A DNA stretch of 64,000 bases from CADEED01 sp035765415 (GTDB lineage Bacteria; Pseudomonadota; Gammaproteobacteria; Steroidobacterales; Steroidobacteraceae). The number at the start of each line of letters is the position of its first letter. Within the stretch, counting starts at the first letter, position 1. Where the stretch lies: assembly GCA_035765415.1 (NCBI GenBank), contig DASTXR010000132.1, forward strand, positions 3,778-67,777, given 5' to 3'. The translations under genes were made by a program, and so were the position numbers. This document shows, in pieces, positions 43,089 through 51,656 of the stretch. The notes beneath the pieces were generated by a model, which searched no databases, was not told the origin of the DNA, and saw only the letters and a program-made list of their open reading frames with translations.

Positions 43089-44453
43089 ATGAAACTCGCC
43101 GTTGTGATTCTCGCTGCCGGTCAGGGCAAGCGAATGAAGTCCGATCTTCCCAAGGTTCTGCAACCGCTCGCCGGCGTTCCGCTGCTCGGCCATGTGGTTA
43201 GCCGCGCCCGCGCGCTGAATCCCTCGTCCATGCACGTGGTGTATGGCCACGGAGGTGACGCCGTCCGCGAATCGCTGGCGAAGGAGAACCTCCAGTGGGC
43301 ACTGCAGGCCGAACAGCTCGGCACCGGCCACGCGGTGGCGCAAGCCATGCCCAATGTCGCCGACGATGAACTGGTGCTGGTGCTATACGGCGACGTGCCG
43401 CTGATCCGCGCCGACACCCTGCGTCAGCTCATCGACGCCGCGGGGGCGAAGGCCATGAGCCTGCTCACCGTGATGCTCGAGAATCCCGCGGGTTATGGCC
43501 GCATCGTCCGCAAACGCGGCGCCATCCAGAAAATCGTCGAGCAGAAGGACGCCAGCAAGGCGCAACTCAGGATCCGCGAAGGCAACAGCGGCATCATGGC
43601 CGTGCCGGCCAAACTACTTCGCCGGTGGCTCGGCAAGCTCGGCAACTCCAACGCGCAGGGCGAGTACTACCTCACCGACGTCATCGCCATGGCGGTGAAA
43701 GACAAGGTGAAGGTGACGCCGCTCATCGCGCCCACCGTGGCCGAGGTGCTCGGCGTCAACGACAAGGCGCAGCTCGCGGAGCTCGAAGCGCTCTATCGCG
43801 CCGAGCGCGCGAAGGAACTCATGATCGCCGGCGCCACGCTCGCGGATCCCGCCCGCATCGATATCCGTGGCGAGGTCAGCCTGGGCCGCGATGTCTTCAT
43901 CGACGCGAACGTGCTGCTCGAAGGCAAGGTCTCGCTCGGCGACCGCGTGCGCATCGGGCCGAATACGGTGCTGCGCGATGTGTCCATCGGCGCCGACACG
44001 GTGATTCATCCGAATTCCGTGCTCGAGCAGAGCGAGCTCGGCACCGGGTGCATCATCGGCCCCTACGCGCGTGTGCGGCCGGGCTCGAAACTGGGGCGGA
44101 ACGTGCACGTCGGCAACTTCGTCGAGCTCAAGAAAACCGTCATCGCCGACGGCAGCAAGGCCAATCACCTCACCTACCTGGGTGATGCGGTCATCGGCAA
44201 AGGCGTGAACATCGGCGCGGGCACCATCACCTGCAACTACGATGGCGTGAACAAGTCCACCACCACCATCGAAGACGGCGCGTTCATCGGTTCCGGCAAC
44301 ATGCTGGTGGCGCCGGTGCGCATCGGCAAGGACGCCACCACGGGCGCGGGCAGCACCATCACCAAGGACGCGCCCGACGGGCGGCTCACGCTCGCGCGTG
44401 GCAAGCAGATGACTCTCGAGAGCTGGAAGCGCCCGCAAAAAAAGCCGAAGTAA
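43089..44453 (+). CDS. glmU: Bifunctional UDP-N-acetylglucosamine pyrophosphorylase/glucosamine-1-phosphate N-acetyltransferase
   Basis: A 454-residue enzyme. The uridylyltransferase part (1-230) begins VVILAAGQGKRMKSDLPKVL. The C-terminal half is a left-handed beta-helix with the hexapeptide pattern (RIGPNTVLRDVSIGADTVIH) and the acetyltransferase site HVGNFVELKKTVI and GAGTITCNYDGVNK. It makes UDP-GlcNAc for peptidoglycan and LPS. glmS, the earlier step, lies 5.3 kb downstream. Confidence 0.97.
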   Translation: MKLAVVILAAGQGKRMKSDLPKVLQPLAGVPLLGHVVSRARALNPSSMHVVYGHGGDAVRESLAKENLQWALQAEQLGTGHAVAQAMPNVADDELVLVLYGDVPLIRADTLRQLIDAAGAKAMSLLTVMLENPAGYGRIVRKRGAIQKIVEQKDASKAQLRIREGNSGIMAVPAKLLRRWLGKLGNSNAQGEYYLTDVIAMAVKDKVKVTPLIAPTVAEVLGVNDKAQLAELEALYRAERAKELMIAGATLADPARIDIRGEVSLGRDVFIDANVLLEGKVSLGDRVRIGPNTVLRDVSIGADTVIHPNSVLEQSELGTGCIIGPYARVRPGSKLGRNVHVGNFVELKKTVIADGSKANHLTYLGDAVIGKGVNIGAGTITCNYDGVNKSTTTIEDGAFIGSGNMLVAPVRIGKDATTGAGSTITKDAPDGRLTLARGKQMTLESWKRPQKKPK

Positions 44454-44457
44454 ACGC

Positions 44458-45201
44458 ATGGGGCTGGTGCGAATATTCGACCCGCGGACCGCATCCGAAG
44501 CGGCCGTGGTGGTCGCGATGTTGCGGGCCCACGAGATCCCTGCCTATCTACACAACGGCTACCTGGCCGGCGTGCTGCCGGGCGTCATGATCGATGCGTA
44601 CAACAGCCAGAGCGTCATGGTGCCGGAGGAATGCGCCGCGGATGCGCTCGAGCTGGTGGTGAACTTTCGCACCGCTCCATCACCCGCGGGCCACACCTCG
44701 GTGGTGCGAAACGCGCTCGAAATGCTGCTGTTCGGCTGGTTCGTGCCTTCGCACCACCGGCCTCACCGAAACGGGAAAAGGCTCGCGCGGTTCGTGGCAT
44801 TACACGAGCTCGGCGAGTCGGAATGCGCGTCGTTTCCCGCGCCCACCTTCGCCGTGATGATTGCCCGAAGCCCGCAAGGCGTGGTGCTGGTTTACAACCT
44901 CTATAGAAAGGTGTGGGAGTTGCCGGGCGGGCTCATCGATTCCGGCGAGTCGGCACGCGAAGCGGCCGTGCGCGAGCTCGCCGAGGAGGCGGGTTGCACC
45001 GCCCGCAACATCGCCTGGCTGGGCCTCGTGGAAGTCGCCGACGCAACGGGGCATGTGGGTGCGGTGTTCGCCTGCGAGGTCGACATGCCGCCCGAGGATT
45101 TCAGCAACGAGGAGATCGGCGCCGTCCGCGTGGTGCGGTCCGACAGCCGCCCGCGGCCGATGGGTGAAAGCGACGCGGCGCTGCTGAACAGATTTGGCTG
45201 A
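44458..45201 (+). CDS. DUF2007-Nudix fusion protein
   Basis: A 247-residue protein. Residues 1-70 (VRIFDPRTASEAAVVVAMLR, SQSVMVPEECAADALELV) match DUF2007, a small ferredoxin-like putative signalling domain. Residues 120-245 form a Nudix hydrolase whose box spans 157-179 (GGLIDSGESAREAAVRELAE then EAG), with all catalytic Glu residues present. The substrate is unknown. It starts four bases after glmU, so it is probably in the same operon. Confidence 0.82.
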   Translation: MGLVRIFDPRTASEAAVVVAMLRAHEIPAYLHNGYLAGVLPGVMIDAYNSQSVMVPEECAADALELVVNFRTAPSPAGHTSVVRNALEMLLFGWFVPSHHRPHRNGKRLARFVALHELGESECASFPAPTFAVMIARSPQGVVLVYNLYRKVWELPGGLIDSGESAREAAVRELAEEAGCTARNIAWLGLVEVADATGHVGAVFACEVDMPPEDFSNEEIGAVRVVRSDSRPRPMGESDAALLNRFG

Positions 45202-45212
45202 GGGCTGGCACA

Positions 45213-45722
45213 ATGCCGCTCATGAAACGCATTCTTCTCGCGGCATGCGCGGCGATCGCAGCCACCGCCACGGCGGCCTCGAGCTGGTGCCTGGGGCTGA
45301 GTGGCCTCGGGCCCATCCGGGCAGGCATGTCCGTGGAGCAGGTGATGCGGCTCGCGGATTTTTCCGGCATGGAGCGCAAGAGCGCCGCCGGCGAATGCTG
45401 GTACCTGAATTATCGCGGCGGTAGTTCGGCCTTCGATCTCATGATCATCGGCGGCGTGGTCGCGCGCCTGGAGCTGAAGGGCGACAGCCGGCTGCACACG
45501 CTCGGCGGCGCGCGCATCGGCACCAGCGAAGACGAGCTGAAGACCCTCTACGGCACGCGGCTCGACGTTCAGCCGCACAAGTACGACACGAATGGGCACA
45601 CCATCACGCTGAAGTCTTCCGGCGGCGACTACGGCCTGCGTTTCGAGACGTCGGGTGGCAAGGTCACGGCGATCCAGGCGGGCCCGTGGGAGCATCTCCA
45701 CTACGTGGAAGGTTGTGGTTAA
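45213..45722 (+). CDS. Exported protein of unknown function
   Basis: A 169-residue protein with a signal peptide (ILLAACAAIAATATAASSWC). The body shows LGPIRAGMSVEQVMRLAD and GGARIGTSEDELKTLYGTRL, a repeated 'scattering' motif seen in small periplasmic domains where short helices (VEQVMR, EDELK) follow a Gly-hydrophobic turn, as in BamE/SmpA-like or DUF2845-like folds. Two further Cys could pair. The end overlaps the next gene's likely start. Confidence 0.65.
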   Translation: MPLMKRILLAACAAIAATATAASSWCLGLSGLGPIRAGMSVEQVMRLADFSGMERKSAAGECWYLNYRGGSSAFDLMIIGGVVARLELKGDSRLHTLGGARIGTSEDELKTLYGTRLDVQPHKYDTNGHTITLKSSGGDYGLRFETSGGKVTAIQAGPWEHLHYVEGCG

Positions 45723-46261
45723 CAACCTCTTCAGCGGCAACGGCGTTGCCTGAAACCGCGCTCATCTGTCGGGTGCCGGAAGCGGAGCGTTACATCGCGC
45801 ATCTTCGCCAGCGGTTCGATCCGTCCGCGCGGCGCAACGTGCCCGCGCACGTCACGATTCTCTACCCCTTCATGGCGCCGCCGCTCGTCGATGACGACGT
45901 GCTGGCCACGCTCGCAGCCATCGCGCGCTCCGTGCCGTGTTTCAGTTATCGCCTCGCGAAGACCGAGCGCTTTCCCGTGGCGCTGTACCTGGCGCCCGAT
46001 CCCGGTGAACCATTCTCCGCGCTCACCGACGGCGTCTTCCGCGCGTTTCCCGACTACCCGCCGTTCGACGGCAAGTTCGATTCCGTGGTGCCGCATGTCA
46101 CGGTGGCTCACGGCGATGAGCCGCTGCTGTGCGAAATCGAAGTGGAACTGCGCATTGCACTGCCGGGAGCCGGAGTTCAGGCGAGCTGCTCCGAGCTGGT
46201 GCTCATCGAAAACTCGAGCGGACGGTGGGAACAGATGCACGTTTTCGCGCTCGGTACGTAA
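45686..46261 (+). CDS. 2H phosphoesterase / 2'-5' RNA ligase-like protein
   Basis: Up to 191 residues with two HxT motifs: PAHVTILYPF and VPHVTVAHG, the active-site signature of the 2H phosphoesterase superfamily. Such proteins open cyclic phosphodiesters in RNA or nucleotides. The start is uncertain: GTG 45686 overlaps the previous gene, TTG 45713 or TTG 45746 would give a more compact protein (LPETALICRVPEAERYIAHL). Confidence 0.8.
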   Translation: MGASPLRGRLWLTTSSAATALPETALICRVPEAERYIAHLRQRFDPSARRNVPAHVTILYPFMAPPLVDDDVLATLAAIARSVPCFSYRLAKTERFPVALYLAPDPGEPFSALTDGVFRAFPDYPPFDGKFDSVVPHVTVAHGDEPLLCEIEVELRIALPGAGVQASCSELVLIENSSGRWEQMHVFALGT

Positions 46262-46270
46262 ACTCGACCC

Positions 46271-46753
46271 GTGAAAATCGAGATCACGGAGCGGCAGCCG
46301 GTCAACGTGGCCTGTCTCCGTTACACCGGCCCGCCCGGCGAGCCGCTCGGACGTTTCTGGCGTGGACCGTTCGCGGCCTGGCTCGCGGAGTTCGGCATGC
46401 TCGACTGTCCGAGATACGGTGTCTCGCTCGACAGCGCCATCAATACGCCGCCCGAGAAACGCCGGTACGACGCCTGCGTGGAAATTCCGCGCGGCATCAC
46501 GCTGCCCGGCGCCGGTGAGGCCACGATCGCCGGAGGCCGCCACGCCGTCACGCACTTCAAGGGCACCGCCGCCGAGATCGGCGCGGCCTGGGGCGAATTC
46601 ATCGGCGCCACGCTCGGCGATCCCGCGAATCGCATCGATCCGGCGCGGCATCCGTTCGAGCACTATCCGCGAGGCGCGCCGTTCGATGCGAAGACCGGCG
46701 TGTTCGCCTGCGAGCTGCTGTTGCCGCTCGCGGATCCGGTTCGCGGTAGTTAG
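46271..46753 (+). CDS. GyrI-like small-molecule-binding domain protein
   Basis: A 160-residue stand-alone domain of the GyrI/SbmC/AraC effector-binding superfamily: VACLRYTGPPGEPLGRFWRG, KRRYDACVEIP, ATIAGGRHAVTHFKGTA and a C-terminal ACELLLPL. Members bind or hydrolyse small aromatic ligands or inhibit gyrase. The start is a GTG. The stop lies inside TAGTTAG (46747-46753). Confidence 0.8.
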   Translation: MKIEITERQPVNVACLRYTGPPGEPLGRFWRGPFAAWLAEFGMLDCPRYGVSLDSAINTPPEKRRYDACVEIPRGITLPGAGEATIAGGRHAVTHFKGTAAEIGAAWGEFIGATLGDPANRIDPARHPFEHYPRGAPFDAKTGVFACELLLPLADPVRGS

Positions 46754-46756
46754 CCG

Positions 46757-47770
46757 ATGGCCAGCGACGACCTGCCGGGGTTCACGCTGCGGCGAGCCAC
46801 GATGGCCGATCTGCCGAACCTGGGCCCGCTGATCGCCGCATCGGCGCGCCAGCTCAGCCGCGAGGACTACACGCCCGAGCAGGTGGAAGGTGCATTGCGA
46901 GGCGCGTTCGGTACCGACACCCAGCTCATTCGCGACGGCAGCTACTTCGTCATCGAATCCGAGGGCCGGCTCGCGGGCTGCGGCGGCTGGAGCCGGCGCC
47001 GCACGTTGTTCGGCAGCGACGCACGCGCCGGCCGCGACGCCACGGAACTGGATCCGGCCCGCGATGCCGCGAAAATCCGCGCGTTCTTCATCCATCCCGA
47101 TTTCGCGCGCCGGGGCCTGGGCTCGGCGATGCTCGAGCGCTGCGAACAGGATGCGATGGCGCACGGATTCACGCGTTTCGAGCTCATGGGCACGCTGCCG
47201 GGTGTGCGGCTCTACGCCGCGCGCGGCTATCGCGCCGGTGAGCGCATCGACTGGCCGCTGGGCGATGGGCTCGCCATTCCCTTCATACCCATGAGCAAGG
47301 ACGCAGCGCAGTCGCCCTTTCGAATCATGCGGGCTTCACCCGAGGATGCCGGCGCCATCCTCGAGCTGCAGAAGCTGGCCTACGAATCCGAGGCGCGCCT
47401 GTACGACGACTGGACGCTGCCGCCGCTCACGCAGACTTTGTCAGGCCTGCGCGATGAATTTGCGACGTCAATGGTGCTGAAGGCGATGGAGGGGGATCGG
47501 ATAGTGGGTTCGGTGCGCGCGCGCGTGACCGATGGGCGGTGCGAAATCGGACGGCTCGTCGTGCGGCCGGAGCTTCAGGGCCGCGGCGTCGGCACCATGC
47601 TCATGCGTCACATCGAAGCCGGGTTTCCACAGGTGCGCGCATTCGAGCTGTTCACCGGCAGTCGCAGCGAGGCGAACATCCGGCTCTACGAGCGTCTCGG
47701 GTACTGCCGCACCCGCGAAAAGAAAGTCTCGCCCGCCGTCACGCTGGTCTTCCTCGAGAAGCTGCGATGA
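46757..47770 (+). CDS. Tandem-GNAT N-acetyltransferase fusion
   Basis: A 337-residue protein with two GNAT domains. The first (about 10-165) has AFFIHPDFARRGLGSAMLER and RLYAARGYRAGE, the second (about 185-335) has IGRLVVRPELQGRGVGTMLM and RSEANIRLYERLGY. Both acetyl-CoA loops look intact (R/QGxGxG/A). Acceptors are unknown. It overlaps the next start by four bases. Confidence 0.88.
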   Translation: MASDDLPGFTLRRATMADLPNLGPLIAASARQLSREDYTPEQVEGALRGAFGTDTQLIRDGSYFVIESEGRLAGCGGWSRRRTLFGSDARAGRDATELDPARDAAKIRAFFIHPDFARRGLGSAMLERCEQDAMAHGFTRFELMGTLPGVRLYAARGYRAGERIDWPLGDGLAIPFIPMSKDAAQSPFRIMRASPEDAGAILELQKLAYESEARLYDDWTLPPLTQTLSGLRDEFATSMVLKAMEGDRIVGSVRARVTDGRCEIGRLVVRPELQGRGVGTMLMRHIEAGFPQVRAFELFTGSRSEANIRLYERLGYCRTREKKVSPAVTLVFLEKLR

Positions 47771-48153
47771 GCGTGCGGATCGTGCGCCTGGGTACACCGC
47801 GCGTCGCGAACGAGGGTACGCGGCTCGGCACCGTGCGAAGGCCACCGCGGGGAGTGCCCAGGAAGGATTTCTCGCGCCTCGACTGGTACGACGTCTGGTT
47901 TCCGGTGCTCGCGCCCAGTGCCGCCATCATGAAGCTCGGCCTGGCGGCGGAATCTGAACAGCAGTGGAAGGCCTTTGCCAGAAAGTATCGCGCGGAGATG
48001 TCCGCGCCCGCCGCCAGCCAGTCGCTCGACGTGCTGGCCGCGCTCTCGCACCACGCCAACTTCTCGGTGGGTTGTTATTGCGAAAGCCAGCAGCGTTGTC
48101 ATCGATCGCTGCTGCGTGACCTGCTGGTTGAAAGAGGCGCGAAACTGGAGTAG
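47767..48153 (+). CDS. DUF488-family protein
   Basis: A 128-residue protein. The pattern LDWYDVWFPVLAPSAAIMKL, WKAFARKYRAEM and FSVGCYCESQQRCHRSLLRD matches DUF488 (YeaO type), with the conserved CYC and CHR cysteines. The function is unknown. ATG 47767 overlaps the GNAT stop. Confidence 0.87.
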   Translation: MSVRIVRLGTPRVANEGTRLGTVRRPPRGVPRKDFSRLDWYDVWFPVLAPSAAIMKLGLAAESEQQWKAFARKYRAEMSAPAASQSLDVLAALSHHANFSVGCYCESQQRCHRSLLRDLLVERGAKLE

Positions 48154-48162
48154 CTAGCAGGC

Positions 48163-48456
48163 ATGACCAAGGTCCTCCTGGTTGTCGTAATCGCCGCGTT
48201 CGGGCTGTATGCGTATCAACGCGTCCAGATGCCGGAGCCGGCTCGCGTGCACCAGACTCGCGACCTGCAGGTGGAGCGTGAAGATTCCCGCAGACCTGCC
48301 GGCGACAACACGCGGTTTCATTGCGATGGACGAACACATTGCTCCGAAATGAAATCCTGCGACGAAGCGCTTTTTTTCCTCGCGCATTGCCCGGGCACGA
48401 AGATGGACGGCGACCGCGACGGCATTCCCTGCGAAGGCCAGCACTGCGGACATTGA
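48163..48456 (+). CDS. Membrane-anchored Excalibur-domain protein
   Basis: A 97-residue protein: one N-terminal membrane helix (VLLVVVIAAFGLYAYQ), a polar linker, then an Excalibur domain (residues 50-95) with FHCDGRTHCSEMKSCDEALF and the Ca-binding-like loop MDGDRDGIPCE. The six Cys probably form disulfides, so the domain is likely periplasmic. The role is unknown; the domain is often attached to nucleases or cold-shock proteins. Confidence 0.9.
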   Translation: MTKVLLVVVIAAFGLYAYQRVQMPEPARVHQTRDLQVEREDSRRPAGDNTRFHCDGRTHCSEMKSCDEALFFLAHCPGTKMDGDRDGIPCEGQHCGH

Positions 48457-48473
48457 GTGCTACCATTCGCGCC

Positions 48474-48785
48474 ATGAAAGTTTCACCCGCCTTCGCTGCA
48501 GCGCTGCTGATGCTCCCGCACGCCGCTTCCGCGGACGAAACCTTTCGTTGCGGAAAATGGATCGCCTCGAGCCAGATGTCGCTGGACGAACTCAGGTCGA
48601 AGTGCGGCGAGCCCGCCTCGCGCGCGACCCGCACCGAAGACGTGTTGGCGCGCAATCAGTACGGGCTGATGGTCAAGGTCGACGAGACGGTGCTGGAAAC
48701 CTGGACGTACGATCGCGGCCTGAACGCCCCGATGGTGGTCACCATCGTCGACGGCCGCATCAAGAAGATCGAGCGGCAGAAGTAA
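48474..48785 (+). CDS. DUF2845-type small exported protein
   Basis: A 103-residue protein with a signal peptide (ending PHAASA). The body FRCGKWIASSQMSLDELRSK-CGEPASR and VLETWTYDRG fits DUF2845, a family of short periplasmic proteins with a conserved Cys pair. The function is unknown. It is 17 bases from the Excalibur gene. Confidence 0.85.
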   Translation: MKVSPAFAAALLMLPHAASADETFRCGKWIASSQMSLDELRSKCGEPASRATRTEDVLARNQYGLMVKVDETVLETWTYDRGLNAPMVVTIVDGRIKKIERQK

Positions 48786-48792
48786 GCAGCGC

Positions 48793-49395
48793 ATGTCACT
48801 CCGGGTGCTCGGCCGAAAGTCGTCGATCAACGTGCGCAAGGTGCTGTGGACCTGCGCTGAAGCAGACCTGCACTTCGAACACGTCGAATCCGACGAGGCG
48901 TTGCTGGCGCGTAATCCCAACGCGATGGTGCCGGTAATCCAGGACGGCGATTTCGTGCTGTGGGAGTCGAACGCCATCTGCCGGTATCTCGCCGGCAAGC
49001 CATCGAAATCCACGCTTCTGCCTGAAGACCGCGAGAAGCGCGCGCTCGTCGAGCAGTGGATGGACTGGCAAGCCACCGAGCTCAACATGGCCTGGCGTTA
49101 TGCGTTCCTCGGCCTCGCGCGGCAGAGCGTCGGTCATCAGGATCCGAAAGCCATCGCCGCCAGTGTCGAAAGCTGGAACGCGCACATGCGCATCCTCGAC
49201 GCCCACTTCGCGAAAGGCGGGCAGTTCGTGACCGGCGAGTTCTTCACGCTCGCCGACGTGGTCCTCGGACTATCTACCCAGCGCTGGCTGCTCACGCCCA
49301 TGGATCGTCCGCATCTCGACGCGGTTCACGGCTACTACCAGCGCCTGTCGGTGCGCCCGGCGTTTCGCGCGCAGATCGATCCGCATGTGCCCTGA
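48793..49395 (+). CDS. Glutathione S-transferase family protein
   Basis: A 200-residue GST. The thioredoxin-like N-terminal domain has SSINVRKVLWTCAEADLHFE, NPNAMVPVIQDGDFVLWESN (cis-Pro in MVPVI and the ES glutathione-binding pair) and AICRYLA. The C-terminal helical domain includes FTLADVVLGLSTQRWL. The substrate is unknown. It ends the compact run of genes that began at glmU. Confidence 0.9.
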   Translation: MSLRVLGRKSSINVRKVLWTCAEADLHFEHVESDEALLARNPNAMVPVIQDGDFVLWESNAICRYLAGKPSKSTLLPEDREKRALVEQWMDWQATELNMAWRYAFLGLARQSVGHQDPKAIAASVESWNAHMRILDAHFAKGGQFVTGEFFTLADVVLGLSTQRWLLTPMDRPHLDAVHGYYQRLSVRPAFRAQIDPHVP

Positions 49396-49717
49396 CGCCG
49401 CGCGAATCGCGCAGCACTCCCATCCATTGTGGTTTGCCGGGTTCGTCGCTGCCGCGGTCGCCGGCATTCCATTCAGGCGGCCATCCCCGTGATGATCGGT
49501 GCGCTGCGTTGGCCCGCCACGGCCTGGCTGGGGCGCCGTCTGGCAGATTTGCCTGTGGCAGGGCGCCCGTAAGGTGTTGATTCGTAATACCCGATGGCTC
49601 AATTAGCGACCGTTTGTGAGCGGGGTATCAGAAGTCCCTCTAAGGGTGGGTTTGCTACTGCGATACCCCTGCCAACTGGGGCACACTAGCCGCCCCCAAT
49701 TTTCCGGACACATCTAA
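49396..49717. other. Long non-coding leader upstream of glmS, with a candidate stem-loop
   Basis: A 322-base gap with no supportable gene. GGGGTATC (49622-49629) and GATACCCC (49662-49669) are perfect reverse complements and enclose a small CCCT-CTA-AGGG hairpin. A further CCCC/GGGG hairpin overlaps the right arm and continues to about 49681. I see no clear -35/-10 pair. The structure could be part of a regulated glmS leader, but this is only inference. Confidence 0.4.
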
Positions 49718-51553
49718 ATGTGCGGCATCGTCGGAGCCATCGCTGAGCGGAACGTCGTCCCGATTCTCATGGAGGGACTGCGCCGCCTCGAATACCGTGG
49801 CTACGACTCGGCCGGCATCGCGGTGCTCAACGGCACTTCTAAGCTCAAGCGCCTGCGCACCGTCGGCAAGGTCAAGATGCTCGAGGACGCCATCACGGCG
49901 GATCCGACACACGGCCAGGTCGGCATCGCGCACACGCGCTGGGCCACGCACGGTGTGCCCTCGGAGCGTAATGCGCATCCCCACGTCTCGCACGATGGCC
50001 TGGCCATCGTCCACAACGGGATCATCGAGAATCACGAAGAGCTCCGCGAGGAGCTGAAGAAGGCCGGCTACACGTTCACGTCCGAGACGGACACCGAAGT
50101 GATCGCGCATCGCGTGCACTTCCACCTGGCCACGCTCAAGGATCTGTTCAAGGCCGTGCGCGCCACCGTCTCCGAGCTCGAGGGAGCTTATGCGCTCGCG
50201 GTAGTCAGCGAAGAAGAGCCGGAGCGCATCATTCTCGCGCGTGAAGGCTGCCCGGTGGTCGTGGGCCTGGGTGTTGGCGAAAACTTCGTGGCCTCCGACG
50301 TCGCGGCGCTGCTGCCCGTCACGCGCCGCTTCATGTTCCTGGAAGAGGGTGACGTCGCCGACATTCACCGCACTTCCATCAAGGTGCTCGACAAGCACGG
50401 CGACACCGCCGAGCGCCCGATACGCGAGAGCGAGCTGTCGGCGGATGCCGCCGAAAAGGGCCAGTACCGCCACTTCATGCTCAAGGAAATCCACGAGCAG
50501 CCGCGCGCCGTCGCCGACACGCTGGCCGAGCGCGTGGCCAACGGCCGGTTGTTAGAGGCCGCGTTCGGCCCCGCCGCCACGCAGATCTTCAAGCACACGG
50601 AGCACGTGCACATCATCGCCTGCGGCACCAGCTATCACTCCGGCGTCGTCGCCCGCTACTTCATCGAGCAGCTCTGCAAGCTGCCCTGCACCGTGGAAAT
50701 CGCCAGCGAGTACCGCTACCGCAATCCCGTGGTGCCCAAGAATTCGCTGTTCGTCACCATCTCCCAGTCCGGCGAAACCGCCGATACGCTGGCCGCGCTG
50801 CGCCTCGCGAAACAGGCCGGCTACCTGTCGTCGCTGGCGATCTGCAACGTGCCCGAGAGCTCGCTGGTACGCGAATCCGAGCTCGTGATGCTCACGCGCG
50901 CCGGCCCCGAAATCGGCGTCGCGTCGACCAAGGCTTTCACCACGCAGCTCGCCGCGCTCAGCATGCTGGTCATCGCGCTCGCCAAGCAGCGCACGGCCGA
51001 TGCCGAACGCGAGCGCAGCCTCGTGCAGCGGCTCATCGAGATTCCTTCGGTCATCGAGAAGACACTGGCGCTGGACCCGGTCATCTACGACCTCGCCAAG
51101 CGTTTCGCCGACAAGCACCACGCGTTGTTCCTGGGGCGCGGTGCGCTGCACCCCATCGCGATGGAAGGTGCGCTCAAGCTCAAGGAAATTTCCTATATCC
51201 ACGCCGAGGCGTATCCCGCCGGCGAATTGAAGCACGGGCCGCTGGCGCTCGTGGACGCGGACATGCCCGTCATCACCGTCGCGCCTAACAACGACCTGCT
51301 CGAGAAGCTCAAGAGCAATCTCATGGAAGTGCGCGCGCGTGGCGGCGAGCTCATCGTGTTCGCCGACCCGGACTCGGGCTTCGTCTCCTCCGACGGCGTG
51401 ACCGTCATCCAGATGCCCAAGCACGTGAGCTACTTCCAGGCTCCGGCCGTGTACACCGTGCCGCTGCAGTTGCTCGCGTATCACGTCGCCATCCTCAAGG
51501 GCACCGACGTCGACCAGCCGCGAAACCTCGCGAAGTCCGTCACCGTCGAATAA
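49718..51553 (+). CDS. glmS: Glutamine-fructose-6-phosphate aminotransferase (isomerising)
   Basis: A 611-residue enzyme. Residue Cys1 after Met removal (MCGIVGAIAERNVVPILMEG) is the glutaminase nucleophile, followed by RRLEYRGYDSAG. Two SIS domains (CGTSYHSGVVARYF, TISQSGETADTLAALRLAK) bind the sugar phosphate, and the C-terminus ends PRNLAKSVTVE. It makes glucosamine-6-phosphate for the GlmM/GlmU pathway. Confidence 0.97.
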   Translation: MCGIVGAIAERNVVPILMEGLRRLEYRGYDSAGIAVLNGTSKLKRLRTVGKVKMLEDAITADPTHGQVGIAHTRWATHGVPSERNAHPHVSHDGLAIVHNGIIENHEELREELKKAGYTFTSETDTEVIAHRVHFHLATLKDLFKAVRATVSELEGAYALAVVSEEEPERIILAREGCPVVVGLGVGENFVASDVAALLPVTRRFMFLEEGDVADIHRTSIKVLDKHGDTAERPIRESELSADAAEKGQYRHFMLKEIHEQPRAVADTLAERVANGRLLEAAFGPAATQIFKHTEHVHIIACGTSYHSGVVARYFIEQLCKLPCTVEIASEYRYRNPVVPKNSLFVTISQSGETADTLAALRLAKQAGYLSSLAICNVPESSLVRESELVMLTRAGPEIGVASTKAFTTQLAALSMLVIALAKQRTADAERERSLVQRLIEIPSVIEKTLALDPVIYDLAKRFADKHHALFLGRGALHPIAMEGALKLKEISYIHAEAYPAGELKHGPLALVDADMPVITVAPNNDLLEKLKSNLMEVRARGGELIVFADPDSGFVSSDGVTVIQMPKHVSYFQAPAVYTVPLQLLAYHVAILKGTDVDQPRNLAKSVTVE

Positions 51554-51558
51554 TCGTG

Positions 51559-51652
51559 TGGGGACAGACTTCAGTCTGTCCTCACTCCTTTGGGATGTGT
51601 GGGGCAGGCTTGAGTCTGTCCCCACTGTCTTGACCAGCAAAAAGGGGCCGCA
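51559..51652. repeat. Pair of REP-like palindromes with AAAAAGGGG tail
   Basis: Two imperfect palindromes: 51559-51584 (GGGGACAGACTT/AGTCTGTCCTCA) and 51601-51623 (GGGGCAGGCTT/AGTCTGTCCCC). Twelve bases after the second comes AGCAAAAAGGGGCCGCA (51636-51652), the same tail as at 394-409. It fills the space between glmS and the 88-residue gene, whose start codon follows five bases later. Confidence 0.75.
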
Positions 51653-51656
51653 CCGC

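Noticed and set aside
49396..49602. Short open frames in the glmS upstream gap on both strands
   Set aside because: They lack ribosome-binding sites and recognisable sequence, and partly overlap the GST gene in antisense.
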